Made by a program: the position numbers and the translations under genes. A DNA stretch of 64,000 nucleotides from the NCBI GenBank assembly GCA_964637565.1, contig CAZWTY010000003.1:1-64000 (forward strand). Reading direction: 5' to 3'. Below are positions 34,463-43,054 of the stretch, in pieces. Under the pieces are notes generated by a model. That model did not search any database. It was given only the letters and a program-made list of their open reading frames with translations, and had not been told where the DNA came from. The stretch's first letter is position 1. Every line of letters starts with the position of its first letter. Source of the DNA: DYJE01 sp964637565. GTDB lineage: Bacteria > Desulfobacterota > Desulfobacteria > Desulfobacterales > Desulfolunaceae.

Positions 34463-35466
34463 CCGTCCGGGTTTCCTGTCTGCCACCTGAGCGCGTCACG
34501 ACACATGGCGTCCACATCCCGCACGGCATTCCAACCCAGTTCCTGTTGGGCTTTGGAAGGATCCGCGTAACAGGCCGCAATGTCCCCCGGCCGCCTGTCC
34601 GTTATCCTGTACGGTATCTTCGAGCCCGCAGCCCGTTCGTAAGCCCTGACCATGTCGAGAACACTGTACCCCTTGCCTGTGCCCAGATTGTAGACCGCCA
34701 GTCCGGAAGCGCCCGAGGCCATCTTTTCAAGGGCCTTCACATGACCCAGGGCCAGATCCACCACGTGGATATAGTCCCGGACTCCTGTTCCGTCTTCTGT
34801 GGGGTAGTCGTTTCCGAAAACCGACAGTTCCTTAAGTTTGCCCACATGGACCTGGCTGATATACGGCATGAGGTTGTTGGGAATCCCCCGGGGATCCTCC
34901 CCGATCAACCCGCTTTGGTGGGCGCCCACCGGGTTGAAATACCGAAGAAGGGTGATGTTCCAGCTTGAATCCGCTCTGTGAAGATCTTTCAGAATCTCCT
35001 CGATCATCAGCTTGGTCCGGCCATAGGGGTTGGTGGCGCTCAAAGGGAATTCCTCGGTGATGGGGACCGTGTGGGGATCTCCGTACACCGTGGCCGACGA
35101 GCTGAACACCATGTTCCGGACCTTGTATTTGTCCATGAGCTCGCAGAGGACAAGCGTTCCGGTGATGTTGTTGTGGTAATACTTCAAAGGAATGGACACT
35201 GATTCCCCCACAGCCTTGAGACCCGCGAAATGAATCACGGCAAAAAAATCATGGGCCGTGAACACATCGTCCAGTGCCGCCCTGTCCAGCAGGTCGACCT
35301 GACAGAACTGGATTGCTTTGCCCGTCAGGTGCTCCACACGACGGAGAGACTCCCTGCTGCTGTTGGAAAGGTTGTCCACCACCACCAGCTGGTATCCCCG
35401 TTCCAGGAGTTCCAGGCAAGTGTGGCTGCCGATGTAACCCGCTCCACCCGTGACCAGTATCTTCAT
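34450..35466 (-). CDS. galE: UDP-glucose 4-epimerase
   Basis: A 338-residue extended short-chain dehydrogenase that interconverts UDP-glucose and UDP-galactose with bound NAD+. The Rossmann motif is TGGAGYIGSHT (residues 6-16); the catalytic Ser/Thr lies in SSSATVYGDP, and Tyr and Lys in NPYGRTK near residue 150. Length is exactly that of GalE. It supplies UDP-galactose for lipopolysaccharide and exopolysaccharide, fitting the envelope genes farther on, but no glycosyltransferase is adjacent. It is a single-gene unit. Confidence 0.96.
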   Translation of the reverse strand: MKILVTGGAGYIGSHTCLELLERGYQLVVVDNLSNSSRESLRRVEHLTGKAIQFCQVDLLDRAALDDVFTAHDFFAVIHFAGLKAVGESVSIPLKYYHNNITGTLVLCELMDKYKVRNMVFSSSATVYGDPHTVPITEEFPLSATNPYGRTKLMIEEILKDLHRADSSWNITLLRYFNPVGAHQSGLIGEDPRGIPNNLMPYISQVHVGKLKELSVFGNDYPTEDGTGVRDYIHVVDLALGHVKALEKMASGASGLAVYNLGTGKGYSVLDMVRAYERAAGSKIPYRITDRRPGDIAACYADPSKAQQELGWNAVRDVDAMCRDALRWQTGNPDGYTS

Positions 35467-35647
35467 TTCAACGCCTCCACCTTATGGTTTTCAACTGACC
35501 TGCTTCAGGGATCGTTTTTCCCACAGCCAGAACAAGGATTCAAGATTGTTTTTCACCTGAATCCGTTCTTCCGATTCCACAATTGAAATATCCCTTTTTT
35601 TCGTTTAGAATATTTCATCTCATTTAATTGCCCAAGGAGACTTGCCC

Positions 35648-35848
35648 ATGAAATGCCCTATTTGCGAACTGGAACGTCATCCCGAACACAAAAAATGCCC
35701 GGAATGCGGAATTGAATTTGCAAAATACGACAAAAAACTTTCCGGAACAAAAACGGAAAAACCGGCGAAAACACCACCTTCCCAGAAGCCCGTGGTAAAA
35801 AAACAGGAACCCGGCCGCTACAAGGAAGTGATCAGGATGGACAAATAA
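35648..35848 (+). CDS. Small zinc-ribbon protein (66 aa)
   Basis: A 66-residue protein with an N-terminal double knuckle, CPICEL and CPECGIEF (Cys3, Cys6, Cys17, Cys20 or so), which binds one zinc ion, followed by a Lys/Pro-rich linker and a short basic tail. AAGGAG lies 8 nt before ATG 35648; a TTG two codons earlier is less likely. Ribbons of this kind often serve as nucleic-acid or protein adaptors; no specific role can be read. It stands alone between galE (divergent) and the HAMP-type gene. Confidence 0.72.
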   Translation: MKCPICELERHPEHKKCPECGIEFAKYDKKLSGTKTEKPAKTPPSQKPVVKKQEPGRYKEVIRMDK

Positions 35849-35999
35849 CGGTTCAAGGCATATCATCTTTTCCACGGTCGAGGGAACCCCAATTTAACAG
35901 AGCGCACCTTCGTCATGGACAAAAGCCCACGCTTTTCGGCCGTAGACGCACTATCAACAAGAGCCAGACTTCCAACCATCAACGATACAAGGATATGAC

Positions 36000-36623
36000 G
36001 TGGAGCAGGTGAACATAAATCAGCGACGGAAAAAATATTTCATCGAAGAGAGTTTTCAAGGCAAATACCTGTTCAGCTACCTGATCGTAGCCGTCCTTGT
36101 CATGGTTTTTTTCACCCTTCTATTCATTTACTTTTCCACGGACACCCTGTCCATCACCTACGATGGGAACAACCGGGCAATCATAGGTAAAACACCTGAA
36201 ATCATGATGAAAAGTATCTTCGGTATCCATGGGATCCTGATACTCGCCTGTGCTGTGGCCATACTCTTTTTCGTGACACGGTTCACCCACAGGACCGCGG
36301 GCCCACTTTTAAAAATCGGGCAGTCCATCGATTTCATGATCCAGGGTGATCTTGGCCGGAGTATTTCCCTGAGGAAAAACGACGAATGCTGGGAATTGGC
36401 GGACAAGATCAACCATCTGAACGCCGTGATGCACAACAGGCTCCGTGAAATCGACCTTCTGGCCAATGAGATTGACCGTGCCCTGGAAGAACTGAACACC
36501 GGGGGCATCCAGGACCAGTCCGCGCAGGATTCCCTGGATTCCCTGAAACATCGAAGCCGGAAGCTCCGGCACAGTCTCGCCTTTTTCCGTCTTTACGGGA
36601 ATGGTGCCGAAAACCGAACCTGA
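36000..36623 (+). CDS. Two-TM protein with a HAMP-like domain and no output domain
   Basis: A 207-residue inner-membrane protein. It has a cytoplasmic N-terminus, TM1 at about residues 23-44, a short periplasmic loop, TM2 at about 68-92, then THRTAGPLLKIGQSIDFMIQGDLGRSISLR, which has the HAMP pattern (Pro before the first helix, then DL and the second helix), followed by a coiled coil. No histidine-kinase, GGDEF or methyl-accepting domain follows. It may relay a signal by partner binding or be a structural relic. The start is GTG with AAGGA upstream. It overlaps the next gene by 23 bp, so the two are probably co-expressed. Confidence 0.72.
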   Translation: MEQVNINQRRKKYFIEESFQGKYLFSYLIVAVLVMVFFTLLFIYFSTDTLSITYDGNNRAIIGKTPEIMMKSIFGIHGILILACAVAILFFVTRFTHRTAGPLLKIGQSIDFMIQGDLGRSISLRKNDECWELADKINHLNAVMHNRLREIDLLANEIDRALEELNTGGIQDQSAQDSLDSLKHRSRKLRHSLAFFRLYGNGAENRT

Positions 36624-37068
36624 GGCCGCTCAAAAAGGATACAACGTGACCCCCGCCGTCAAATTCACCCTGGCCGCATCGGGCCTGTTCCTGCTTTCAG
36701 GCCTCACAGTCGGCATCCTCAAATACCATGGCATCATGAAAAACCCTGACCACCGTGCCCATCCTTACATCGACATAGCGCACAGGGCCTCGTTTCTCTA
36801 CAGCTTCGCCGCCCTTGTCATGGCCGAACTTCTCAAGTACAGTCCGTATCCGGACTCTGTTCAGCTCGTCATCACCGGGGTTCCACTGTTTTTCTTCGCA
36901 GCGGCCATCGGACGTTACACCTGGCTCGGCCTTGACGGCAAGGTCGTCCAGCAGTTCAGCCACCGGAATTTCAACACCACCTGGGGTATGTATCTTCTGA
37001 TCGCAGGTGAACTCGGCGGCATCGGAGTGATTGTGTGGGGCTTCATCTCATCGCAGTTGCTCGGTTGA
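36601..37068 (+). CDS. Four-TM membrane protein of unknown function
   Basis: A 155-residue integral membrane protein with about four transmembrane helices (residues about 22-42, 63-82, 91-108 and 130-152). A conserved-looking HRASFLYSFAALVMAELLKY segment around TM2 and the polar RYTWLGL loop resemble small quinone- or heme-associated four-helix proteins, but I cannot assign a family. The ATG lies inside the end of the HAMP-type gene (23-bp overlap), implying coupling. It is followed 46 bp later by a secreted-protein gene, and the three may form one operon. Confidence 0.7.
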   Translation: MVPKTEPEAAQKGYNVTPAVKFTLAASGLFLLSGLTVGILKYHGIMKNPDHRAHPYIDIAHRASFLYSFAALVMAELLKYSPYPDSVQLVITGVPLFFFAAAIGRYTWLGLDGKVVQQFSHRNFNTTWGMYLLIAGELGGIGVIVWGFISSQLLG

Positions 37069-37114
37069 CCCCATTGACGCATTTACCGAAAAACCCCTCA
37101 GAAAAGGAACATCC

Positions 37115-37666
37115 ATGAAAAAAAGCCTCCTCATCCTGGTCTTCGTCGTTCTGGCCGCATCCCAGGCCATGGCCGAAACACCGGAATCCCTGGCCATGTC
37201 CTACTTCAACCTCCTGAAAACACGTCAGTGGGACAACATCGGCTCTCTCTACGACCCTGGAACACTTCAAGAGTTCAGGGAATCCATGTCCTTCCTGGGC
37301 GAACTGCCCGATGAATCCTCATCCGACGTTCTGTCGAATTTCTTCGGACCTGGAACAACCCGGGAAAGCCTCAAGGCCATGACAGACGCCCAGTTCTTCT
37401 CCGGCTTTCTCCAAGGGGTTTTGACCCAGACTGCCCAGCTGGGTCAGTTCGATTTCAAAAAAATCGACGTCCTGGGTTCCATCGCCGAAGGTGAAGGGAT
37501 ACGGCATGTGGTCGCACGGACCTCACTGGAAGTGGGAGACATCAGCCTGGAGTCCATGGAAGTCATCTCATTCAAAAAATCGGAAGCCGGTTGGAAGATC
37601 CTGTTGCAGGGAAAAATCAAGGGGATCGCCCAGCAGATCCGGAAAGTTCTGGCCCAGTCGAGATAG
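37115..37666 (+). CDS. Secreted/periplasmic protein of unknown function (183 aa)
   Basis: Begins with a clear signal peptide (MKKSLLILVFVVLAASQAMA, cleavage after AMA) followed by a soluble 160-residue domain with a cystatin/NTF2-like beginning (SYFNLLKTRQWDNIGSLYDP), a fold typical of DUF4878-type lipid or ligand pockets, and a C-terminal strand set ending in KIKGIAQQIRKVL. ATG 37115 is set by the signal peptide and GAAAAGGAAC upstream. It is third in a likely operon after the four-TM gene. The role is unknown. Confidence 0.75.
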   Translation: MKKSLLILVFVVLAASQAMAETPESLAMSYFNLLKTRQWDNIGSLYDPGTLQEFRESMSFLGELPDESSSDVLSNFFGPGTTRESLKAMTDAQFFSGFLQGVLTQTAQLGQFDFKKIDVLGSIAEGEGIRHVVARTSLEVGDISLESMEVISFKKSEAGWKILLQGKIKGIAQQIRKVLAQSR

Positions 37667-37740
37667 GGATGATTATTAATGCGGCAATAAAATACCTTTA
37701 AAAACGTGTTTGCACAAACAAGGGAGATGGCAACCCAGGG

Positions 37741-38256
37741 ATTTAGCTTTTTAGTGGTTTAGGTGTTTAGGTTTTGAAAAGATTATTCTCATAACCTATT
37801 GTTTATTTATATTTTTTTGACGAATTATAAATTCAAAGCACATTCTTCGAATAACCCTAAACCGCTAAACACCTAAACCGCTCCCTTGACAATCATTTAA
37901 GCTTTTTTATTGCCGGTTTAATATGTGATTCGTTTAAATAAAATCAGAGGCTGAAACGCTGAAAAACAATGCCCGAACCCGTTACAAGGCCCCCAATCTG
38001 TCATTCCGGACGGAGCAAAGCGGAGATCCGGAATCCACGACCGCATGAGAGATGGCGCATAAATTTTTCAGGATCTGGTGCAGACACCGTCGTGGATTCC
38101 GGGTCGGCTTCGGATATCGAACGGTTTCGTTTTGCCAAATCTTAAGATGTTTCAAGCTCTCCGATACATCTGAGACCGCCCGGAATGACAGACGCGGAAA
38201 TTGTTGGATAAGCTGATGAAGACACCCTAAAAAACTAAACCGCTAAAAAGCTAAAT
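37741..38256. repeat. 516-bp element bounded by 22-bp inverted repeats
   Basis: ATTTAGCTTTTTAGTGGTTT and two more bases (37741-37762) recur inverted at 38235-38256 with one mismatch. A second inverted match, AGTGGTTTAGGTGTTTAG (37753-37770) with CTAAACACCTAAACCGCT (37865-37882), gives an internal long hairpin. The unit is built from CTAAACC/GCTAAA-like heptamers. It contains dispersed-repeat copy C and has no coding frame, so it resembles a non-autonomous mobile element carrying another repeat. The rest of the 37667-38274 gap holds nothing else I can identify. Confidence 0.75.
37999..38190. repeat. Dispersed repeat family, copy C (left part shortened)
   Basis: TGTCATTCCGGACGG (from 37999) to CCGCCCGGAATGACA (to 38190), 192 bp. 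The inner TGGATTCCGGGTCGGC is present, but the left arm is condensed to a short palindrome (GGATCCGGAATCCACG type). The right half matches copy D closely and copy B less so, in the same orientation. The left flank shares CTGAAAAACAATG and GCCCCCA with the left flank of copy A. Confidence 0.8.
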
Positions 38257-38274
38257 TCCTTTTTGCCCCCCGCC

Positions 38275-38988
38275 CTACCTCTGCCTGAACACCGGCAATC
38301 CCAGGACAATGGCGCGGGGGTTGTCCGTGACCATTTTCTCCGCCGCCTTCTGTCCGGCGATTTTCACCGCCACTTTCAATCCCTCGCTCAGGATGGGTTT
38401 CCGTGTCCCGGCGGAATGGGCGTCCGAGGCGATGACCGTCACCACTTTCTTTTTCAACAGCTGAACGGCGCAGGACCTGACCGCGGGCCCGAAAGCGCCG
38501 GTCAGACTGTTCGCCGTGATCTGGACCGACGCGCCGGTGCTTTCCACCATATCCACCAGGATTTCCGGACTCCGGATGATGCTGGGGTTCCGTTCGGGAT
38601 GGGCGATGATCACCTGCATCCCCTGTCTCAAGATCTGCTCCACCGTGTCCTTGGCGGTAAACGGAAGGTGGCTGTGGGGAAACTCCAGCAGGACATAGCC
38701 GTTGCCGTTGATGCTGTACCCGGCCATGGTGGAAACGGGAACAAAGGAGGCGAGCTCGCCTCCGGCCACCACGGACAGGGGAATCCCGGCTTCGGAAAAG
38801 CGTTCGTTCAGGTTACGGATCTGTTCCCGGATCATGTCGGGGGAGAGATGTTCCGACTGGATATGGGGCGTGGCCACCACTGTGGTGATGCCGTCACCGG
38901 CGGCCTGGACGGCCATGGCCAGACTCGTGCTCATGTCCGGCGGACCGTCGTCCACCCCGGGAATGATGTGGCAGTGAATATCGATCAT
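38275..38988 (-). CDS. PHP-domain tyrosine-protein phosphatase, CpsB/YwqE type
   Basis: A 237-residue PHP-fold metallo-phosphatase. Metal ligands are visible as DIHCHIIPGVDDGP at the N-terminus, VVATPHI, VIIAHPERN and IASDAHS, the arrangement of CapC/CpsB phosphotyrosine phosphatases that act on the bacterial tyrosine kinase controlling capsule or exopolysaccharide export. No kinase or polysaccharide cluster is adjacent, so the partner would be elsewhere. Length is normal. It lies immediately beside the inverted-repeat element, with its stop 18 bp from the element end. Confidence 0.87.
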   Translation of the reverse strand: MIDIHCHIIPGVDDGPPDMSTSLAMAVQAAGDGITTVVATPHIQSEHLSPDMIREQIRNLNERFSEAGIPLSVVAGGELASFVPVSTMAGYSINGNGYVLLEFPHSHLPFTAKDTVEQILRQGMQVIIAHPERNPSIIRSPEILVDMVESTGASVQITANSLTGAFGPAVRSCAVQLLKKKVVTVIASDAHSAGTRKPILSEGLKVAVKIAGQKAAEKMVTDNPRAIVLGLPVFRQR

Positions 38989-39099
38989 GATGGTGGATTC
39001 TCTCTTTCATTTATTTCCGGATTACCCTATATAGATACCTTAAATATAAAAACCATACAATACGATTATTATTTTTTCATAAAAACTACGGAGGGTTAT

Positions 39100-39891
39100 A
39101 TGAGCTACGAAAACATTATCCTGGATATCAACGAAGGGATCGCCCTTTTGACCTTCAACCGCCCCAAAGCGATGAACGCGTTGAACGGCGCCCTTCTCGC
39201 AGAATTCTCCCAGGCCCTTGACGAAATCGACGCCCGTGAAGACGTCCGCGTCCTCGTCCTTACCGGTTCCGGCGACAAAGCCTTCATCGCAGGTGCCGAC
39301 ATTTCCGAGCTGGCCACTTTCAACGCCCTGGAAGCCCGTCTGTTCGCCAAGAAAGGCCATGACGCCATCGGCAAACTCCAGGCCCTTTCCATTCCCGTCA
39401 TCGGAGCGGTTAACGGTTTCGCCCTGGGCGGAGGCAGTGAAATGGCCTTGGCCTGTGACTTCATCTACGCTTCGGAAAACGCCAAGTTCGGCCTTCCGGA
39501 AATCACCCTGGGCATCATCCCCGGTTTCGGCGGAACCCAGCGCCTGACCAAACTCATCGGCAAAAACAAAGCGAAAGAAATGATCTTCACCGGCAAGATG
39601 ATCTCCGCCGCAGAAGCCCTGGACTTCGGCATGGTAAACAAGGTCACGGCAGCCGAAACCCTGATGGACGAGGTCATGAAAACCGCCAAATCCATCGCCG
39701 CCAAAGGCCGGGTATCTCTCCGGGCCGCCAAGTACGCCGTAAACGCCGCCCAGGATGTGGACATCGTCACGGGTTGCAACATCGAAATCGAAGCCTTCGC
39801 CCTCTGCCTGGCCAGCGAAGATTCCAAGGAAGGGACCAAGGCTTTCCTCGAAAAACGCAAAGCGCAGTTCAACGGAACCTACACCCGTTAA
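39100..39891 (+). CDS. Enoyl-CoA hydratase / crotonase
   Basis: A 263-residue crotonase-family enzyme. The oxyanion-hole segments are AFIAGADISEL and NGFALGGGSEMALACDF, and the two catalytic Glu positions fall in GGGSEM and LPEITLGIIPGFGGTQRL, both Glu being present, as in true hydratases. It hydrates trans-2-enoyl-CoA, probably crotonyl-CoA. GGAGGG precedes ATG 39100; the long upstream extension of the frame is non-coding. It is 28 bp before paaK, so both probably belong to one acyl/aryl-CoA operon. Confidence 0.93.
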   Translation: MSYENIILDINEGIALLTFNRPKAMNALNGALLAEFSQALDEIDAREDVRVLVLTGSGDKAFIAGADISELATFNALEARLFAKKGHDAIGKLQALSIPVIGAVNGFALGGGSEMALACDFIYASENAKFGLPEITLGIIPGFGGTQRLTKLIGKNKAKEMIFTGKMISAAEALDFGMVNKVTAAETLMDEVMKTAKSIAAKGRVSLRAAKYAVNAAQDVDIVTGCNIEIEAFALCLASEDSKEGTKAFLEKRKAQFNGTYTR

Positions 39892-39919
39892 CCGCATATA
39901 TCCTTCACAGGAGCCTCAC

Positions 39920-41221
39920 ATGATATTCAATATCGAATTTGAAACCCTGCCCCGGGAGGCGATTTCGGCCATTCAGCTGAAACGGCTCAAAGCCACCCTT
40001 GAAAAGGTTTACGCCACGGTGCCGTTCTACCGGAAACGATTCGACGAGGCAGGTGTCACACCTTCGGATATCCAGAGTCTGTCCGATCTTAAGAAAATCC
40101 CCTTCACCACGAAACAGGACCTTCGGGACAACTACCCCTACGGCCTGTTCGCCGTGCCCATGGAAAACGTGGTGAGAATCCACGCTTCGTCGGGAACGAC
40201 GGGAAGCCCCACGGTGGTGGGTTACACGGCCCGGGACATCGACAACTGGGCCGAGCTCATGGCCCGGTCCCTGGCGGCGGGCGGGGCCGGTCGGCGAGAC
40301 ATCATCCACAACGCCTATGGCTACGGTCTTTTCACCGGCGGACTCGGGGTCCATTACGGAGCTGAAAAACTGGGGGCCTCGGTCATTCCTGTGTCGGGCG
40401 GAAACACGAAACGCCAGGTGGTGATCATGAAGGACTTCGGTCCCACCATCATCACCGCCACCCCGTCCTACGCACTCCATCTGGCTGAAGTGGCCAGGGA
40501 AATGGGGATCTCCTTCAAGGATCTCAAATTCAAGTCCGGTATTTTCGGTGCCGAACCCTGGTCCGACAACATGCGGGCCGAACTGGAAGAAGCCCTGAAC
40601 ATCACGGCAGTGGACATCTACGGCCTGAGCGAAGTCATGGGGCCCGGCGTGGCCATCGAATGTTGCGAGGCCAAAAAAGGCCTGCACATCTTCGAGGACC
40701 ATTTCATTCCTGAAATCATCGATCCGGAAACAGGCGAAGTCCTTCCCTACGGTGAAACAGGCGAACTGGTGTTCACCTCCATCACCAAGGAAGCCTTCCC
40801 GGTGATCCGTTACAGGACCCGGGACATCACGTCTCTCACCACCGAACCCTGCGTCTGCGGCAGAACCCACGTCCGCATGAGGCGTGTGAGCGGACGTTCC
40901 GACGACATGCTGATCATCCGGGGTGTCAACGTGTTCCCGTCCCAGATCGAAAGCGTGCTGATGAAAACCGAAGAAATCGAGCCCCATTACCAGCTGGTGG
41001 TGGACCGGGTGGATAACCTGGATACCCTCACGGTGAAAGTCGAGGTCAGCGAGTCCCTGTTCTCCGACGAGATCAAGATGCTCCAGAGCCTGGAGGCCAA
41101 ACTGTCCCACGACATCAAGGAGTACCTTGGGGTTTCGGCCAAAGTGAAACTCGTGGAGCCCAAATCCATCGCCCGGAGTGAAGGCAAGGCCGTGCGTGTC
41201 ATCGACAACAGGAAAATATAA
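39920..41221 (+). CDS. paaK: Phenylacetate-CoA ligase
   Basis: A 433-residue adenylate-forming enzyme of PaaK length. The P-loop is ASSGTTGSPTVVGYT (residues about 93-107), the adenine-binding motif is DIYGLSEVMGPG, and the ribose/hinge motif is YRTRDITSL followed by SGRSDDMLIIRGVNVFPSQIE. It converts phenylacetate or a related aryl acid, CoA and ATP to the CoA thioester, AMP and PPi. AGGAG 8 nt before ATG 39920 supports the start over an extension inside the crotonase gene. In sulfate reducers such ligases commonly activate aryl acids from amino-acid or aromatic breakdown. Confidence 0.94.
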   Translation: MIFNIEFETLPREAISAIQLKRLKATLEKVYATVPFYRKRFDEAGVTPSDIQSLSDLKKIPFTTKQDLRDNYPYGLFAVPMENVVRIHASSGTTGSPTVVGYTARDIDNWAELMARSLAAGGAGRRDIIHNAYGYGLFTGGLGVHYGAEKLGASVIPVSGGNTKRQVVIMKDFGPTIITATPSYALHLAEVAREMGISFKDLKFKSGIFGAEPWSDNMRAELEEALNITAVDIYGLSEVMGPGVAIECCEAKKGLHIFEDHFIPEIIDPETGEVLPYGETGELVFTSITKEAFPVIRYRTRDITSLTTEPCVCGRTHVRMRRVSGRSDDMLIIRGVNVFPSQIESVLMKTEEIEPHYQLVVDRVDNLDTLTVKVEVSESLFSDEIKMLQSLEAKLSHDIKEYLGVSAKVKLVEPKSIARSEGKAVRVIDNRKI

Positions 41222-41248
41222 CCAGACCGGCAGTAAAGGAGATCCATT

Positions 41249-41677
41249 ATGAAAGTGATTCAGATTTCCATCTTTCTCGAAAACACCGGGGGTCGTATCG
41301 CCGAAGCCACGGCCATTCTGGCACATGCCGGAATCAACATCAGGGCCATGTCCCTTGCGGACACCACGGATTTCGGCGTGCTCCGCCTGATCGTGAACGA
41401 TGTGGACAAGGCTGAAAAAGCCCTGAAAGACAAAGGGTTCACCGTAGGAAAAACCAACGTGGTGGCCGTGGAAGTGGAAGACAAACCCGGGGGTCTCAAC
41501 GCCATTCTCCAGATCCTGGCCCAGGCCGACATCAACGTGGAGTACATCTACGCCCTTTTGAAAGAAGGCCAGAACGCCGTGATGATCTTCCGTTTCGACA
41601 ACACGGACAACGCCCTCAAGGTTCTCGGTGAAAAGGGCATCAAGGTGTTTACCGGAGAAGAAGTCTACGCCATGTAG
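41249..41677 (+). CDS. Tandem ACT-domain protein linked to paaK
   Basis: A 142-residue protein made of two ACT units (residues about 1-67 and 68-142). The first starts IFLENTGGRIAEATAILAHA and the second VEDKPGGLNAILQILAQA, each with the ligand-binding Gly at the start of the first helix. Such proteins bind amino acids and are very often found directly after phenylacetate-CoA ligases, so control by phenylalanine or a related ligand is likely, though only inferred. AAAGGAG lies 8 nt upstream. A terminator follows, ending the crotonase-paaK-ACT operon. Confidence 0.92.
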   Translation: MKVIQISIFLENTGGRIAEATAILAHAGINIRAMSLADTTDFGVLRLIVNDVDKAEKALKDKGFTVGKTNVVAVEVEDKPGGLNAILQILAQADINVEYIYALLKEGQNAVMIFRFDNTDNALKVLGEKGIKVFTGEEVYAM

Positions 41678-41706
41678 CGCCATTTTTTTTGATTGAAGAA
41701 CATTAC

Positions 41707-41738
41707 GGGGCGGGTTTCTAACCTGCCCCGAATTTTTT
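41707..41738 (+). terminator. Rho-independent terminator of the paaK operon
   Basis: GGGGCGGG (41707-41714) pairs with CCTGCCCC (41722-41729) with one G-T pair and a TTTCTAA loop, then GAATTTTTT. It lies 30 nt after the ACT stop and ends 9 bp before the ATG of the next gene. Confidence 0.85.
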
Positions 41739-41746
41739 GTAAACCC

Positions 41747-42892
41747 ATGAAACACCAGAGCATACCAACGAAATCAACCCAAACGGGTCTCGACCTGGAA
41801 CGCCGGATTCTCCACGGCCTTCGCCTTGAATGGGAATCGGCCATGGGTTTCGTGACCCATCCGTCCCGGCCGCTCATGGCCCCTCCCCTGTTTTCCCTGA
41901 AAGACGGGAAAAAAAATCTGGCCCAGTGGAATCCGGTCAGCCGTGAAATCTCCTTCAGCCGCACGTTTGTCCTCAACCATCCCTGGGACGCGGTGAAAGA
42001 GGTGCTGATCCATGAAATGGCCCACCAGTACGCCAGTGAAGTCCTGCATGCATCCGGAGAAACGCCCCACGGCCCTTCGTTCAAAAAGGCCTGCCAAGTA
42101 CTCAAGGCCAATCCCAAAGCGTCCGGGTCTTACGCCCCGCTCACCGAGCGTCTTGTCGCAGGGGATCTTTCGGAAAACGACCGGATTCTGATCAAGGTGA
42201 AAAAACTCCTGGCCCTGGGCCACAGCCTGAACAAAAACGAGGCCGAATCCGCCGTGGCCAAAGCCCATGCCCTGATCGAAAAATACAACCTGGACATGAT
42301 CGAAAAAGACGACGAACGCCACTTTGTCAGCGTGTTCGTGGGAGATCCGGCCCTGACCCACGGGCGTCACGACTACCTTCTGGGTCACCTTCTGGCTGAA
42401 CATTATTATGTCTACGGGATCTGGGTTCCGGCCTATGTTTTGTCCAAAGGAAAAATGGGCCGTGTGTTCGAAATCACGGGAACGGTTGAAAACGTGAACA
42501 TCGCGGCCTATGTCCACGATTTTATCATGAACCATGCCCGGAAAGCCTGGGAGGATTTCAGCAGGGGCTCGAAGATGGGCCGTTCCCGGAAATCGGATTT
42601 TTACACGGGCCTGGTGCTGGGTTTCCAGGACCGGTTGAAAAAAGAACAGGCCGGCCGTTCCACCGCCCCGGCCCCAAATCCCCAACCCCGAAGCCTGGTG
42701 GCCCTTGATCCCAAGCTGACAGAATACACCGATTTCAAATATCCCCGGGTGAGACACCATAGGCGTCCCCCGCGCCCCGTAGACAACACGGTCTTAAACG
42801 CCGGAAAAGACATCGGAAAAAAACTGGTGCTGGCCAGAGCCGTGGAAACCGCGCCCCAAGGAAACGTTCGGCTCCTGACCGACGGCAGGTGA
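41747..42892 (+). CDS. SprT-like zinc metallopeptidase domain fused to DUF2786
   Basis: A 381-residue protein. The N-terminal half has a SprT/zincin motif HEMAHQYASE (residues about 86-95) in a VKEVLIHEMAH context. It is followed by a DUF2786-type helical unit (ILIKVKKLLALGHSLNKNEAE, then AKAHALIEKYNLDMIEK, residues about 146-185), a further alpha/beta region (DUF7168-like), and a Pro-rich basic tail. SprT-like domains cleave DNA-bound proteins in the Spartan family; DUF2786 occurs in phage- and plasmid-linked proteins. Function of the fusion is unknown. ATG 41747 was chosen since the paaK terminator ends just upstream; no good ribosome site is visible, so the start is the weak point. Confidence 0.8.
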   Translation: MKHQSIPTKSTQTGLDLERRILHGLRLEWESAMGFVTHPSRPLMAPPLFSLKDGKKNLAQWNPVSREISFSRTFVLNHPWDAVKEVLIHEMAHQYASEVLHASGETPHGPSFKKACQVLKANPKASGSYAPLTERLVAGDLSENDRILIKVKKLLALGHSLNKNEAESAVAKAHALIEKYNLDMIEKDDERHFVSVFVGDPALTHGRHDYLLGHLLAEHYYVYGIWVPAYVLSKGKMGRVFEITGTVENVNIAAYVHDFIMNHARKAWEDFSRGSKMGRSRKSDFYTGLVLGFQDRLKKEQAGRSTAPAPNPQPRSLVALDPKLTEYTDFKYPRVRHHRRPPRPVDNTVLNAGKDIGKKLVLARAVETAPQGNVRLLTDGR

Positions 42893-43007
42893 CACGACTC
42901 TAACCGAGAATGAGCGTTCACTATTTTATCGGATCTCATTGCAGGGCCTGTATCGGAGACCAGCACCCAAGATGACGCTTCGGTGCGAGTCAAATACAGA
43001 TTTTGAT

Positions 43008-43027
43008 CAGGTCAAAAACCTGTTTTT
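43008..43027 (+). terminator. Weak terminator-like hairpin
   Basis: CAGGT (43008-43012), loop CAAAA, ACCTG (43018-43022), then TTTTT. The stem has only five pairs; it may terminate the SprT-like gene, whose stop is 115 bp upstream. Confidence 0.4.
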
Positions 43028-43054
43028 CTTGCGGTTTTTCTGGGTCCACACATT

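Noticed and set aside
33838..34968. 376-codon plus-strand frame across the SHOCT-like gene and the end of galE
   Set aside because: It overlaps two better-supported genes in other frames, with Arg/Pro-rich composition and no domain.
38263..39099. N-terminal extension of the crotonase frame
   Set aside because: It is antisense to the PHP phosphatase. Crotonase homology and GGAGGG begin at 39100.
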